Counted from the stretch's first letter, positions 8,495 to 17,188 are shown. The stretch: 33,286 bases of DNA from Candidatus Omnitrophota bacterium (GCA_026387265.1 JAPLLZ010000027.1:1-33286), one strand, 5' to 3'. Translations and numbers: made by a program. Notes: a model not told the origin generated them from the letters alone.

Positions 8495-8549
8495 AACGAA
8501 GCCGAAGAATCTCTAAGGAAGAGATCCTTTGTCTTCGTTTTAGGATGAC
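8475..8549. repeat. Dispersed palindromic repeat (gtcattctgag ... gaatctct ... agagatcc ... aggatgac)
   Basis: gtcattct 8475-8482/aggatgac 8542-8549; aaaacgaag 8493-8501/cttcgtttt 8533-8541; gaatctct 8507-8514/agagatcc 8520-8527. Overlaps the topA 3' end. Confidence 0.8.
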
Positions 8550-8586
8550 AGCATGATATACTTGCAATAATACCAAGGAAAAGCAT

Positions 8587-9624
8587 ATGAAGAGAAGAAC
8601 ATTATTAATGTTATTGCTAGTTTTATTTTTTCCGATCTCTATGTTTGCGGAGGTGATTTTACTTAAATCCGGCAAAACAGTAGAAGGAAAGCTTATAGAA
8701 AAGACAGATAAGTATATAAAGATAGATTTTCAAGGTATCCTGCTGACATATTATATTGATGAGATTGAAAGTGTTGATGGGGCAAAACAAAAATTTTCTT
8801 TAACAAAAGAAGGAAAATTAACCCAAGAAAATAATTTAACTTCTGTTGATACTAAAACTGCAGAAGAATATTTTAAGTGCGGAGTTGTTTCTGTTATTCA
8901 AGGTAATTTACCTCAAGCCATATCTGATTATACCAAGGCTATTGAAATTAATCCTAACCTTGCGAAGGCTTATAATAACCGCGGAATTGTTTATGATAAT
9001 CAGGGTAATCTATCTCAAGCCATCTCCGATTTCACCAAGGCCATTGAAATAAATCCTAATTATGCGAATGCTTACAATAACCGTGGAAGTGCTTATGGTA
9101 AACAGGGTAATTTATCTCAAGCCATATTTGAATTTACTAAGGCCATTGAAATTGATCCTAACATTGCAAGGGCCTATGATAACCGTGGGCTTGCCTATTT
9201 TAACCAAGGTAAATTATCTCAAGCCATTTTTGACCATACCAAGGCCATTGAAATTAACCCTAATTTTGCAGAGGCTTATAGCAGTCGCGGGCTTGCTTAT
9301 GATGAACAACGTGATTTTACTCAAGCCGTATCTGATTATACCAAGGCTATTGAAATTAACCCCAATAATGCAGAGTTCTACTACAGGCGCGCGTTTGCTT
9401 ACGCTCAACAAGGCAATTTACCTCAAGCTATATCTGATTATACCAAGGCCATTGAAATTAACTCTAACTATGCAGCGGCTTACAACGGTCGTGGGGCTAT
9501 CTATTATGGGATAAGGGAATATGGCAAGGCTTGGCTAGATGTGCATAAAGCAGAAGGATTAGGATATGCTGTAAAACCTGAATTTCTCGCGGCACTCAAG
9601 AAAGCATCAGGAAGGGACAAATAG
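8587..9624 (+). CDS. Secreted/periplasmic TPR-repeat protein
   Basis: Signal peptide MKRRTLLMLLLVLFFPISMFA; short N-terminal beta domain (VILLKSGKTVEGKLIEKTDKYIKIDFQG); six or more 34-aa TPRs (QGNLxQAISDYTKAIEINPNxAxAYNNRGxAY). Confidence 0.85.
   Translation: MKRRTLLMLLLVLFFPISMFAEVILLKSGKTVEGKLIEKTDKYIKIDFQGILLTYYIDEIESVDGAKQKFSLTKEGKLTQENNLTSVDTKTAEEYFKCGVVSVIQGNLPQAISDYTKAIEINPNLAKAYNNRGIVYDNQGNLSQAISDFTKAIEINPNYANAYNNRGSAYGKQGNLSQAIFEFTKAIEIDPNIARAYDNRGLAYFNQGKLSQAIFDHTKAIEINPNFAEAYSSRGLAYDEQRDFTQAVSDYTKAIEINPNNAEFYYRRAFAYAQQGNLPQAISDYTKAIEINSNYAAAYNGRGAIYYGIREYGKAWLDVHKAEGLGYAVKPEFLAALKKASGRDK
8902..9513 (+). repeat. Six tandem 102-bp TPR-coding units
   Basis: Units begin at 8902, 9004, 9106, 9208, 9310, 9412 (exact 102-nt period); conserved cores such as taccaaggccattgaaatta. 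Confidence 0.85.
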
Positions 9625-9665
9625 ATTTATTTTGTGCTGAAGTAAAGGGGTAGTTTAAATAGGAT

Positions 9666-10535
9666 ATGGAAAAGTATATTGAAAAGTTTGTGCGCTATTT
9701 GGAAATTGAGAAAAATTATTCTGCGCATACGGTTTTAAACTATAGATTAGACCTTGAGGGGTTTAATAAGTTTATTGCCGGTACTGAGTTAGAGAAGATT
9801 GATTATCTTAATTTAAGAAAATACCTGGCAGTTTTAAAAGAAAAAAATTTCGGGAATCGTACGGTTGGCCGACGTCTTTCAACGTTGCGCAGTTTTTTCA
9901 GGTTCTTATGCCGCGAAGGATATATTAAGACTAATCCCATTCTTATGCTTTCCAGCCCTAAGCTAGAGAAGCATCTGCCCTCATTTATGACCGAGGATGA
10001 GGTTTTGCGGCTTATTGAATCAGCTTTTGCTAAAAACCAGAAAGACGTCGCCGGTTTACGTGACCGGGCTATTTTGGAGGTATTTTATTCCAGCGGTTTG
10101 CGTATTTCGGAGTTGGTGGGGTTAAATTTAGAAGACATTGATTTTATTAGTGGTATTCTTAAAATAAGAGGTAAGGGTAAAAAAGAAAGGATCGTGCCGA
10201 TCGGCGAAACTGCGTTAGCTACAGTTAAAAAATACCTGGACAAGAGAAAGAAGCAGTGTGATATTTTATTTTTAAATCATCACGATCGCAGGATTACCGC
10301 TCGGGGAGTACGTTTTTTATTAATGAAGTATCTCAAAGGTTGTGGAATTAAGCCGGGAGTTTCCGCGCATACTTTTCGACATTCATTTGCTACGCATCTT
10401 CTAAATCATGGGGCAGATTTACGTACAGTGCAGGAATTATTGGGGCATGCTAATTTATCTTCGACACAGATTTATACGCATTTGACTACGGATAAGTTAA
10501 AAAGTGTTTATGATAAGGCACATCCGCATGCTTAA
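9666..10535 (+). CDS. Tyrosine recombinase XerC/XerD family
   Basis: LRDRAILEVFYSSGLRISELVGL ... SAHTFRHSFATHLLNHGADLRTVQELLGHANLSSTQIYTHLT. Confidence 0.92.
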   Translation: MEKYIEKFVRYLEIEKNYSAHTVLNYRLDLEGFNKFIAGTELEKIDYLNLRKYLAVLKEKNFGNRTVGRRLSTLRSFFRFLCREGYIKTNPILMLSSPKLEKHLPSFMTEDEVLRLIESAFAKNQKDVAGLRDRAILEVFYSSGLRISELVGLNLEDIDFISGILKIRGKGKKERIVPIGETALATVKKYLDKRKKQCDILFLNHHDRRITARGVRFLLMKYLKGCGIKPGVSAHTFRHSFATHLLNHGADLRTVQELLGHANLSSTQIYTHLTTDKLKSVYDKAHPHA

Positions 10536-10568
10536 ACTTTAGTAATCCGTAATTAAAACAGGATAAAA

Positions 10569-11867
10569 ATGTTTATAATTTATGATTTGATTTTCTTAAT
10601 TTTTGCTGTATTTTATTTGCCTGTATATTTTATACGGGGTAGAATTAATGCTAGTTTTTTAAGGCGTCTAGGATTTTTTCCGAACTGCCTGAATCTGGAT
10701 AGGCCGATTTGGGTTCATGCCGTAAGTATGGGTGAAGCGATAGCGATCAAAGGGCTTTTGGCTCAGCTAAGGCTGGCTTATCCTGACAAAAAATTTGTTA
10801 TTTCTACGGTTACCGCTACCGGAAATAGGATTGCCCAAAGTTTAGTTAAAGACGGCGACCTTTTGACCTATTTACCATTAGACTTTAGTTTTATTGTTAA
10901 AAAAGTTTTAAAAAAAATTAACCCGTGTATGTTTATTATTGCCGAGACGGAGATTTGGCCGAATTTAATTACCTGTTTGGATAAAATGCAGGTTCCGGTA
11001 ATTACCGTTAATGGCAGGATTTCCGATAATTCTTATGGCGGGTATCGAATAATTAAATTATTTATCCGGCCGATTCTTAGAGTGATTAGGCAATTTTGTG
11101 TGCAAACAGATTTGGATGCCTTACGTTTGAAAAACTTAGGGGTAGAGGAACAAAAGATTCAGGTTACGGGAAACGTAAAATTTGATATTAATTTAGACGA
11201 TTCTTCTCAAATCAAGGTTTTGGATTATCGGGCTAAGCTTTGGCTTGGACAGTTAGATAAATTATTGGTTTGCGGCAGCACGCACCCCAAAGAAGAGGAA
11301 TCAATTTTTTCTTCTTACCGGGATCTTTTATTATCTTTCCCTCAGCTAAAACTTTTAATTGCCCCTCGGCATATTGAACGTTGCCGGGAGGTTTCTAAAC
11401 TGGCAGAAGCCAAAGGGTTTATGCCGGTGTTTGTTTCAAGTATATCCGGGGCTTGTCCGACCTGTATCAACCATCCGGTATTTATTTTAGATACAAACGG
11501 AGAGTTATTGAATTATTATTCTGCAGCGGATATTGTTTTTGTTGGAGGCAGCATGGTTAAAAAAGGTGGCCACAATATTCTTGAGCCAGCTAGTTTGAAA
11601 AAACCGGTAATCTTCGGGCCGTACATGTTTAATTTCCGGGAGATTAGTGAATTATTTCTGAAGAATCAGGCTGCGTTGGTGGCCAGTAATGATAAAGAAC
11701 TAACAGATAAAGTAAAAGAGATTTTAAGTAGCAGTCTTTTGGCCAAAGGGCTAGGCCAGCGTGCTTATGAGGTAATTATTAAAAATCGCGGAGCAACTAA
11801 TAAAACCGTGCAGATCATTAAACAATTAAATATAAACTTGAAACCCGAAATCTTAAATAAGCTATAA
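10569..11867 (+). CDS. waaA: 3-deoxy-D-manno-octulosonic acid transferase
   Basis: WVHAVSMGEAIAIKGLL ... LPLDFSFIVKKVLKKINPCMFIIAETEIWPNLI ... VFVGGSMVKKGGHNILEPASLKKPVIFGPYMFNFREI. Confidence 0.93.
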   Translation: MFIIYDLIFLIFAVFYLPVYFIRGRINASFLRRLGFFPNCLNLDRPIWVHAVSMGEAIAIKGLLAQLRLAYPDKKFVISTVTATGNRIAQSLVKDGDLLTYLPLDFSFIVKKVLKKINPCMFIIAETEIWPNLITCLDKMQVPVITVNGRISDNSYGGYRIIKLFIRPILRVIRQFCVQTDLDALRLKNLGVEEQKIQVTGNVKFDINLDDSSQIKVLDYRAKLWLGQLDKLLVCGSTHPKEEESIFSSYRDLLLSFPQLKLLIAPRHIERCREVSKLAEAKGFMPVFVSSISGACPTCINHPVFILDTNGELLNYYSAADIVFVGGSMVKKGGHNILEPASLKKPVIFGPYMFNFREISELFLKNQAALVASNDKELTDKVKEILSSSLLAKGLGQRAYEVIIKNRGATNKTVQIIKQLNINLKPEILNKL

Positions 11868-11960
11868 GTCTTAAGCTGTAAGTTTTAAGCTTAAGGCTTC
11901 TGTTTTGAATATTCGGATTTAAGATTTTTTTAAGATTTAGAGTTTCGTGTTTAGATTTTG
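11844..11960. repeat. Nested palindromic intergenic repeat between waaA and greA
   Basis: Outer aaatcttaaat 11848-11858/atttaagattt 11917-11927; inner aagtcttaagct 11866-11877/agcttaaggctt 11888-11899. Confidence 0.65.
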
Positions 11961-11999
11961 TTCATCAGCGATAGAAATAAACAGAAAAAGGAGGACAAT

Positions 12000-12473
12000 A
12001 TGTCCGGAGATATTTATTTGACCCAAGAGGGCTATGAAAAGTTAGTCAATGAGTTAGAGTATCTGAAAACAGTGAAACGCCGCGCACTGGCTAAAGCAAT
12101 TGGCGAAGCACGTTCCTACGGAGATATCAGTGAAAATGCCGAATACGATGCCGCTAAAGATGCGCAGGCGCATAATGAAAAAGAAATTTCCGAACTGGAG
12201 GATAAGCTGGCGCGTGTACGTATTTTAGATAAAAATATTCCTAAAGATGAGGTTTTAATCGGAGCTAAAGTAAAGTTGTTAGATATGGATACTGAAGAAG
12301 AGTTGGAGTATACTTTAGTTTCTGAGCTGGAAGCTGATTATAATCAGGGTAAAATTTCCGTGGCCTCTCCGGTGGGGGCAGGATTATTAGGGCATAAGGA
12401 GAATGAGGTAGCTGAGATTAAGATCCCGGCCGGGACTTTAAGGTATAAAATCGTGAAGATCTCTCGGGATTAA
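12000..12473 (+). CDS. greA: Transcription elongation factor GreA
   Basis: MSGDIYLTQEGYEKLVNELEYLKTVKRRALAKAIGEARSYGDISENAEYDAAKDAQ; start moved from 11958 to ATG 12000 after aaaaaggagg. Confidence 0.94.
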   Translation: MSGDIYLTQEGYEKLVNELEYLKTVKRRALAKAIGEARSYGDISENAEYDAAKDAQAHNEKEISELEDKLARVRILDKNIPKDEVLIGAKVKLLDMDTEEELEYTLVSELEADYNQGKISVASPVGAGLLGHKENEVAEIKIPAGTLRYKIVKISRD

Positions 12474-12486
12474 AAGAAAGAGTTAT

Positions 12487-13236
12487 ATGAAAATAAAGAA
12501 AATATTTAACTGGCAGGTAGTTTTAGGCATTATCTTGATTATATTTTCGGCTACTGTGTATTATATTCATTATTTGATTTTTCGGGATGCTCGTCATATA
12601 TTTATCTATCTTATCGGGGATATTGCTTTTGTGTTCCTGGAAGTTCTTTTGGTTACTTTGGTAGTGCATAATCTGCTGGCGCATCGGGAAAAGCAGGTTT
12701 TGTTTAAAAAAATGAATATGGTAATTGGTGCTTTTTTCAGCGAAGTAGGCAAAGGGTTGATAAAATTTTGTATTGTTTTTGATAAGCAAGGTGATGTTTT
12801 AGCTAAAAAATTAATTGTGCGTACGGAGTGGACGGAAAAACAATTTAAGTGTTTGCAAAAGGAAATTGCTAGTTTTACCTGTGAGATTAATTATAAAAGT
12901 GGAGATTTAGAAGGGCTCAAACATTTTTTAGTAGAAAAACGTACTTTCTTGTTGGCGCTCTTGGAGAATCAGAATCTTCTTGAGCATGAGTCTTTTACGG
13001 ATTTGCTTTGGGCGGTGTTTCATCTTACGGAAGAGTTGGAGGGGCGCAATGATTTAAAAGACCTGTTGCCTACAGATGCTGAGCATATTGCTAATGATCT
13101 TAAGCGGGTTTACCGTCAATTAATCAGCCAGTGGTTATTCTATATGAAGCATCTTAAGGCGGATTATCCGTATCTGTTTTCTTTAGCAATGCGCACTAAT
13201 CCTTTTGATAATCAGGCAACAATTCAGGTGCGTTAG
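12487..13236 (+). CDS. Hypothetical membrane protein (two N-terminal TM segments, cytoplasmic helical domain)
   Basis: ORF track; VVLGIILIIFSATVYYIHYLIF and HIFIYLIGDIAFVFLEVLLVTLVVHNLL hydrophobic segments. Confidence 0.65.
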   Translation: MKIKKIFNWQVVLGIILIIFSATVYYIHYLIFRDARHIFIYLIGDIAFVFLEVLLVTLVVHNLLAHREKQVLFKKMNMVIGAFFSEVGKGLIKFCIVFDKQGDVLAKKLIVRTEWTEKQFKCLQKEIASFTCEINYKSGDLEGLKHFLVEKRTFLLALLENQNLLEHESFTDLLWAVFHLTEELEGRNDLKDLLPTDAEHIANDLKRVYRQLISQWLFYMKHLKADYPYLFSLAMRTNPFDNQATIQVR

Positions 13237-13243
13237 GGTTTAA

Positions 13244-13411
13244 ATGTTGGATAAAATCGGCCATTTAAAAGTAGAAATTTTTAAGATTAGAAACAGGGAA
13301 GGTTTTGCCGCCGTGTGTTTTGAGCATCTTACAGAAGGCAAAACTCCCCAGGAAGCTTATGCACGTATGGTTAAAGCTTTGCGCCGGAGCAGTAACAAAG
13401 AGAAGTCTTAA
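13244..13411 (+). CDS. Small 55-aa protein, possibly HicB-like
   Basis: Translation MLDKIGHLKVEIFKIRNREGFAAVCFEHLTEGKTPQEAYARMVKALRRSSNKEKS*; fills the gap between flanking genes; absent from the track. Confidence 0.6.
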   Translation: MLDKIGHLKVEIFKIRNREGFAAVCFEHLTEGKTPQEAYARMVKALRRSSNKEKS

Positions 13412-13437
13412 TAAACTGTTATATTATTACTTAATTG

Positions 13438-13926
13438 ATGAATACAAAATTAGAGAAAACAGATTTAAAATTTATGCGTTTGGCGATCGCCAAAGCTAAG
13501 GAAGGCGTAAAAAAAGGACAAACTCCTTTTGGTGCTTGCATAGTCAAAAATAATAAGATTATTGTCTGCAGCCATAATTTGGTTTGGAAAATTAAAAATA
13601 TTACCGCACATGCTGAGATGGTGGCAATTAGTTCTGCCTGCGAAACCCTTGGAGACATAGATTTATCCGGTTGCACTATTTATTCAACTTGCGAGCCATG
13701 CCCAATGTGTTTTTCTGCCTGCCACTGGGCGAGGATTTCACGTATTGTTTTTGGATCAAGGATAAAAGATGCTAAGAGTTTTGGTTTTAATGAGATGGCG
13801 ATTTCCAATCTGAAATTAAAGAAGTTGATTAAGAGTAAAGTTAAAGTAACTTCCGGTTTGGCGATAAAAGAAAACATTGCGCTTTTTGAATTTTGGAAAA
13901 AACAGGCAAGAGCTCTGGCGTATTAA
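13438..13926 (+). CDS. Cytidine/guanine deaminase family (TadA/GuaD-like) nucleoside deaminase
   Basis: TPFGACIVKNNKII ... TAHAEMVAISSACETLG ... CTIYSTCEPCPMCFSACHWARISRIVFG. Start ATG 13438; the track begins at TTG 13435. Confidence 0.9.
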   Translation: MNTKLEKTDLKFMRLAIAKAKEGVKKGQTPFGACIVKNNKIIVCSHNLVWKIKNITAHAEMVAISSACETLGDIDLSGCTIYSTCEPCPMCFSACHWARISRIVFGSRIKDAKSFGFNEMAISNLKLKKLIKSKVKVTSGLAIKENIALFEFWKKQARALAY

Positions 13927-13969
13927 TGTTTTCATATTGCTTGGTGTAAAAATGGGGAGGTTTTAAAAG

Positions 13970-14353
13970 ATGTATAATGTTGAAATCACGCATAATCAGG
14001 ATTTGGCTTTTACGGCTAAATCTGGACAAGGTGAATTCGTTATTGATGCTCAAGGTCAAGGAATAACACCCCTGGATGCTCTTTTGGCCGGGTTAGGTAG
14101 CTGTATTGGCGTATATATCCGTAAATACGCTCAAGGCGCTAAGTTAGATCTGAAGAACTTTAAGATCAATGTTTCTGGCGACCTTGGTAGTCAATCACCG
14201 TTTTCTTTTAAGCTGATTAATGTTCAGCTAGATCTAAGAAATGCCGGATTAGACGATCGCCGGCAAAGAGCATTACTGGAATTTATTAAGAATTGTCCGG
14301 CACACAATACTTTGAAAGGAAACCCGGTAATCGAGTTCAAATTACTATGCTAG
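13970..14353 (+). CDS. OsmC family protein
   Basis: GITPLDALLAGLGSCIGVYIRKYA ... DRRQRALLEFIKNCPAHNTLKGNPVIEF. Confidence 0.85.
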   Translation: MYNVEITHNQDLAFTAKSGQGEFVIDAQGQGITPLDALLAGLGSCIGVYIRKYAQGAKLDLKNFKINVSGDLGSQSPFSFKLINVQLDLRNAGLDDRRQRALLEFIKNCPAHNTLKGNPVIEFKLLC

Positions 14354-15069
14354 AGATAAAATTAAGACAAATTGGAAATTGCGTTATTTTGGATTTAGGT
14401 GGACGTATAGATGTGGATGCAGCTAATTTGGTAGAGGTAGTCGGCCAATGCGTGCGCGACGGGTATCTGAACATCCTTTGTAATTTAGAGGGTATCCAGG
14501 TAGTCGATTATATGGGTATTTCGGTAATTGCGATTGCCTATAAAGAAGCAACTAATCATAATGGCCGGATGAAATTTGCAAATATCCCGGTACATCTAAG
14601 GGATATGTTTACCATTTCTGGCATGGATAGGGTAATGGAGATTTATGTTTGCGAAGATTTAGCTATCCAGAGTTTTAAAGAAGATAAGGCGATTGAGGAT
14701 ATTAAAAAAATGCAGCTGCGCCGTAGGTTTAAACGGCTGCCGGTTGACTTAAAGATAGAGTTAAAGTTTAAGAGAGATAATTCTCCAACATGCCTGAAGG
14801 TTGAAATGCTTAATTTAAGCGCAATAGGAGCTTTTATCTTTGGTTGTAGTAATTTTAAACTTGGGGATGATGTAATCTTGAAGATGAAACTTGCACCGGA
14901 TCCGGAAGTGTTAGAATTGGATGCCCGGGTAGTCTGGGTTCCGGATAAAGGGATTCAGCCGCATGAATATCCCGGGATCGGAGTAGAGTTTTTCGATATT
15001 ACTTCTAAGCATCAGCAGAAGCTGATTGAATTCATCGAACGTAATCTTTCCTCTATTTCTTCAGATTAA
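14347..15069 (+). CDS. STAS (anti-sigma-factor antagonist)-PilZ fusion protein
   Basis: N-terminal STAS: NCVILDLGGRIDVDAANLVEVV...LEGIQVVDYMGISVIAIAYKEA; C-terminal PilZ: RRRFKRLPVDLKIELKF...VEMLNLSAIGAFIFG...GIGVEFFDI. Start moved to ATG 14347, overlapping the osmC stop. Confidence 0.82.
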   Translation: MLEIKLRQIGNCVILDLGGRIDVDAANLVEVVGQCVRDGYLNILCNLEGIQVVDYMGISVIAIAYKEATNHNGRMKFANIPVHLRDMFTISGMDRVMEIYVCEDLAIQSFKEDKAIEDIKKMQLRRRFKRLPVDLKIELKFKRDNSPTCLKVEMLNLSAIGAFIFGCSNFKLGDDVILKMKLAPDPEVLELDARVVWVPDKGIQPHEYPGIGVEFFDITSKHQQKLIEFIERNLSSISSD

Positions 15070-15080
15070 TTTATTAGAAT

Positions 15081-15737
15081 ATGAAAAAACTAAAAAAACG
15101 CCCGCAGGCAGTTATTTTTGATATGGATGGAGTGATTATTGACTCTATGCCGTATCATTTTATTGCCTGGTATGAGGCTTTGCGCCCTTGGGGGATCAGG
15201 GTGAGTTGTTTTGAAGTTTACGCCCAGGAAGGTGAGCGTTGGGAGACTACTTTAAAAGAGTTGCTTAGGCGTAACAAGATTAAACCTACAGTCAAGGTTT
15301 TAAATACGATTTTTGCTTTACGCCAAAAGATATTTAAGCGTTATTTTAAACGTTTTATCTTTCTTGGTGCTTATGAGTTGCTGGTAGATTTAAAAAAGCG
15401 GGGGTTTTTGCTGGGATTGGTTACCGGTACTCCGCTGGAGGGAATAAAAAAAATTATGCCAGTCAAAATACTTAAACTGTTTACCGGGATAGTAGCCGGT
15501 AACCAGGTTAAAAACGGTAAGCCTCACCCTGAGCCATATCTTCGGGCAGCCAGCCTTTTGAAGATTGCGCCTGAATCTTGTTTAGTTATTGAAAATGCAC
15601 CTTTTGGTATTACTTCAGCTAAGCAGGCAGGGATGAGTTGTATTGCTGTTTCCACCAGCCTGCCGAAAGAGTATTTAACTGCTGCTGACTTGGTTGTAGA
15701 GAACTTAAGTCAGATTCTCACATTAATCCCGCTTTAA
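15081..15737 (+). CDS. HAD superfamily hydrolase (beta-phosphoglucomutase-like)
   Basis: AVIFDMDGVIIDSMPYHFIAWYEAL ... LVTGTPLEGI ... GKPHPEPYLRAASLLKIAPESCLVIENAPFGITSAKQAGM. Confidence 0.88.
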   Translation: MKKLKKRPQAVIFDMDGVIIDSMPYHFIAWYEALRPWGIRVSCFEVYAQEGERWETTLKELLRRNKIKPTVKVLNTIFALRQKIFKRYFKRFIFLGAYELLVDLKKRGFLLGLVTGTPLEGIKKIMPVKILKLFTGIVAGNQVKNGKPHPEPYLRAASLLKIAPESCLVIENAPFGITSAKQAGMSCIAVSTSLPKEYLTAADLVVENLSQILTLIPL

Positions 15738-15849
15738 TTCCATATCTTGTTGCTACTCTTACGTTTTTATACTTGAAATCATTTGCTTGGAAGTATTAGG
15801 TATGATAATATATTAACTTAAAAGCATTAATTTAAAAGAAGGAGTTAAT

Positions 15850-16122
15850 ATGGATTGGAAGGTCTTTGTGGCTACGTTTGGAGCGGTTTTCTTTGCAGAA
15901 TTAGCAGATAAAACTCAGTTAGTAGGTATTGGTATGGCGGCTAAAACCGGTAAGCCATTATCGGTTTGGCTGGGGTCAGTGAGTGCGTATGTTATTGTTA
16001 CCGTGATTTCGGTATTTCTTGGGTCAATTATGGCTAAATATATCCGGCCGGAGATGATTCGTTATATCGGAGCATCTTTATTCATTTGTATTGGAGCCCT
16101 GATGCTGCTTAAGGTGATTTAA
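15850..16122 (+). CDS. TMEM165/GDT1 (UPF0016) family protein, single-repeat form
   Basis: MDWKVFVATFGAVFFAELADKTQLVGIGMAAKTGKPLSVWLGSVSAY; 90 aa with one E-x-x-D-K-T motif. Confidence 0.85.
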   Translation: MDWKVFVATFGAVFFAELADKTQLVGIGMAAKTGKPLSVWLGSVSAYVIVTVISVFLGSIMAKYIRPEMIRYIGASLFICIGALMLLKVI

Positions 16123-16126
16123 GGTT

Positions 16127-17188
16127 ATGTTTTTAGCAAAAGAGTATCTTTATAATTTGGTTACCGGTAAAATTAAAGGCCCTCAGGGAGCTTTTTTAAG
16201 AGGGTGTTTATTTATTCTTTCTTTAGTTTATGGGTTGGGTGTTATTATCATTTCTGGTTTTTATAGAATAAAGCCTATTCAGCTTGGCGCCAAAGTAATC
16301 AGTGTTGGGAATATTACTTTGGGAGGTACAGGCAAGACTACTTTGGTAGAGTATTTATCGACCAAGTTAAGTTCCTCAGGTAATAAAGTAGCAATATTGA
16401 GCCGGGGCTATAAACGGAATTCTCGTTGTGCAGGCGCCCGGGGGATGGGCGATGAGCCGGCGATGTTGGCTAAGAAACTTCCGCAGGTACCAGTAGTAGT
16501 TGATAGAAACAGGATAAGGGCAGCGCAAGTGGCTATTCGAAATCATGCTTCAGGTATTTTAATATTGGATGATGGCTTGCAGCAATGGAGGATATTTAAA
16601 GATTTAGAGATAGTTGCTATTGACGCCGGGAATCCTTTTGGTAATTATCGTATGTTGCCTGCTGGTTTTTTACGTGAACCCCTGTCTGCTTTAAAGCGTG
16701 CTGATATCTTTGTATTAACTCAAGTTTATTCCGGTCAAGATTTGGATGCTTTAACTGCCAGGTTAAAGCGTATAAATTCCCGGGCTTTAATCGTAGAGTC
16801 AAGACATGCGGTTGTAGGGGTAAGCCAACTTGATCAACCAGATGAGCTTATTGCTCTGGAATTTCTTAGGGGTAAATCGGTAGCAATATTTTCTGGTATT
16901 GGTAATCCCGAAGGGTTTCAGAAATCTATCTGTGATTTAGGGATGAAGGTGATTAAATCCCATAGGTTTCAGGATCATTATGATTATACGCAGGCAGATA
17001 TTTTGCAGATTGTGCAGGAGGCTAAAGAAAATAGGTTGGATGCAGTGATTACCACTCAGAAGGATGCGGTTAAGATTAGAGATTTAGGGATTAAGGGGTT
17101 AGAAATACTAGTTTTGGAAATAAAACTAAGCATAATAAAAAATGAAGCAGAATTTGATCGCAGATTATATAAGCTGTATTCTTTTTAG
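16127..17188 (+). CDS. lpxK: Tetraacyldisaccharide 4'-kinase
   Basis: VISVGNITLGGTGKTTLVEYL ... VAILSRGYKR ... GDEPAMLAKKLPQVPVVVDRNR ... LILDDGLQQWRIFKDLEIVAID. Confidence 0.94.
   Translation: MFLAKEYLYNLVTGKIKGPQGAFLRGCLFILSLVYGLGVIIISGFYRIKPIQLGAKVISVGNITLGGTGKTTLVEYLSTKLSSSGNKVAILSRGYKRNSRCAGARGMGDEPAMLAKKLPQVPVVVDRNRIRAAQVAIRNHASGILILDDGLQQWRIFKDLEIVAIDAGNPFGNYRMLPAGFLREPLSALKRADIFVLTQVYSGQDLDALTARLKRINSRALIVESRHAVVGVSQLDQPDELIALEFLRGKSVAIFSGIGNPEGFQKSICDLGMKVIKSHRFQDHYDYTQADILQIVQEAKENRLDAVITTQKDAVKIRDLGIKGLEILVLEIKLSIIKNEAEFDRRLYKLYSF

Noticed and set aside
8902-9513. Possible CRISPR-like array because of regular repetition
   Set aside because: Period is exactly 102 bp, in frame, and translates to TPRs; no spacer/repeat alternation.
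8846-9514. Two + strand ORFs (8846-9052, 9062-9514) and a minus ORF (9214-9411) inside the TPR gene
   Set aside because: Out-of-frame readings kept open by the 102-bp periodic repeat (LKLILTLQRL patterns), not independent genes.
9666-10535. Integron/phage integrase marking a mobile element
   Set aside because: Reads as a housekeeping XerC/D recombinase among core genes; no att sites, cargo or phage genes recognised nearby.
13305-13499. 64-aa ORF in the track
   Set aside because: Out of frame with the better supported 13244-13411 ORF and overlapping the deaminase start.
15770-15815. Promoter upstream of the GDT1-like gene (ttgaaa/ttgctt with tatgataat)
   Set aside because: The -35/-10 spacing (about 22 or 12 nt) does not fit a standard promoter; not confident enough to call.
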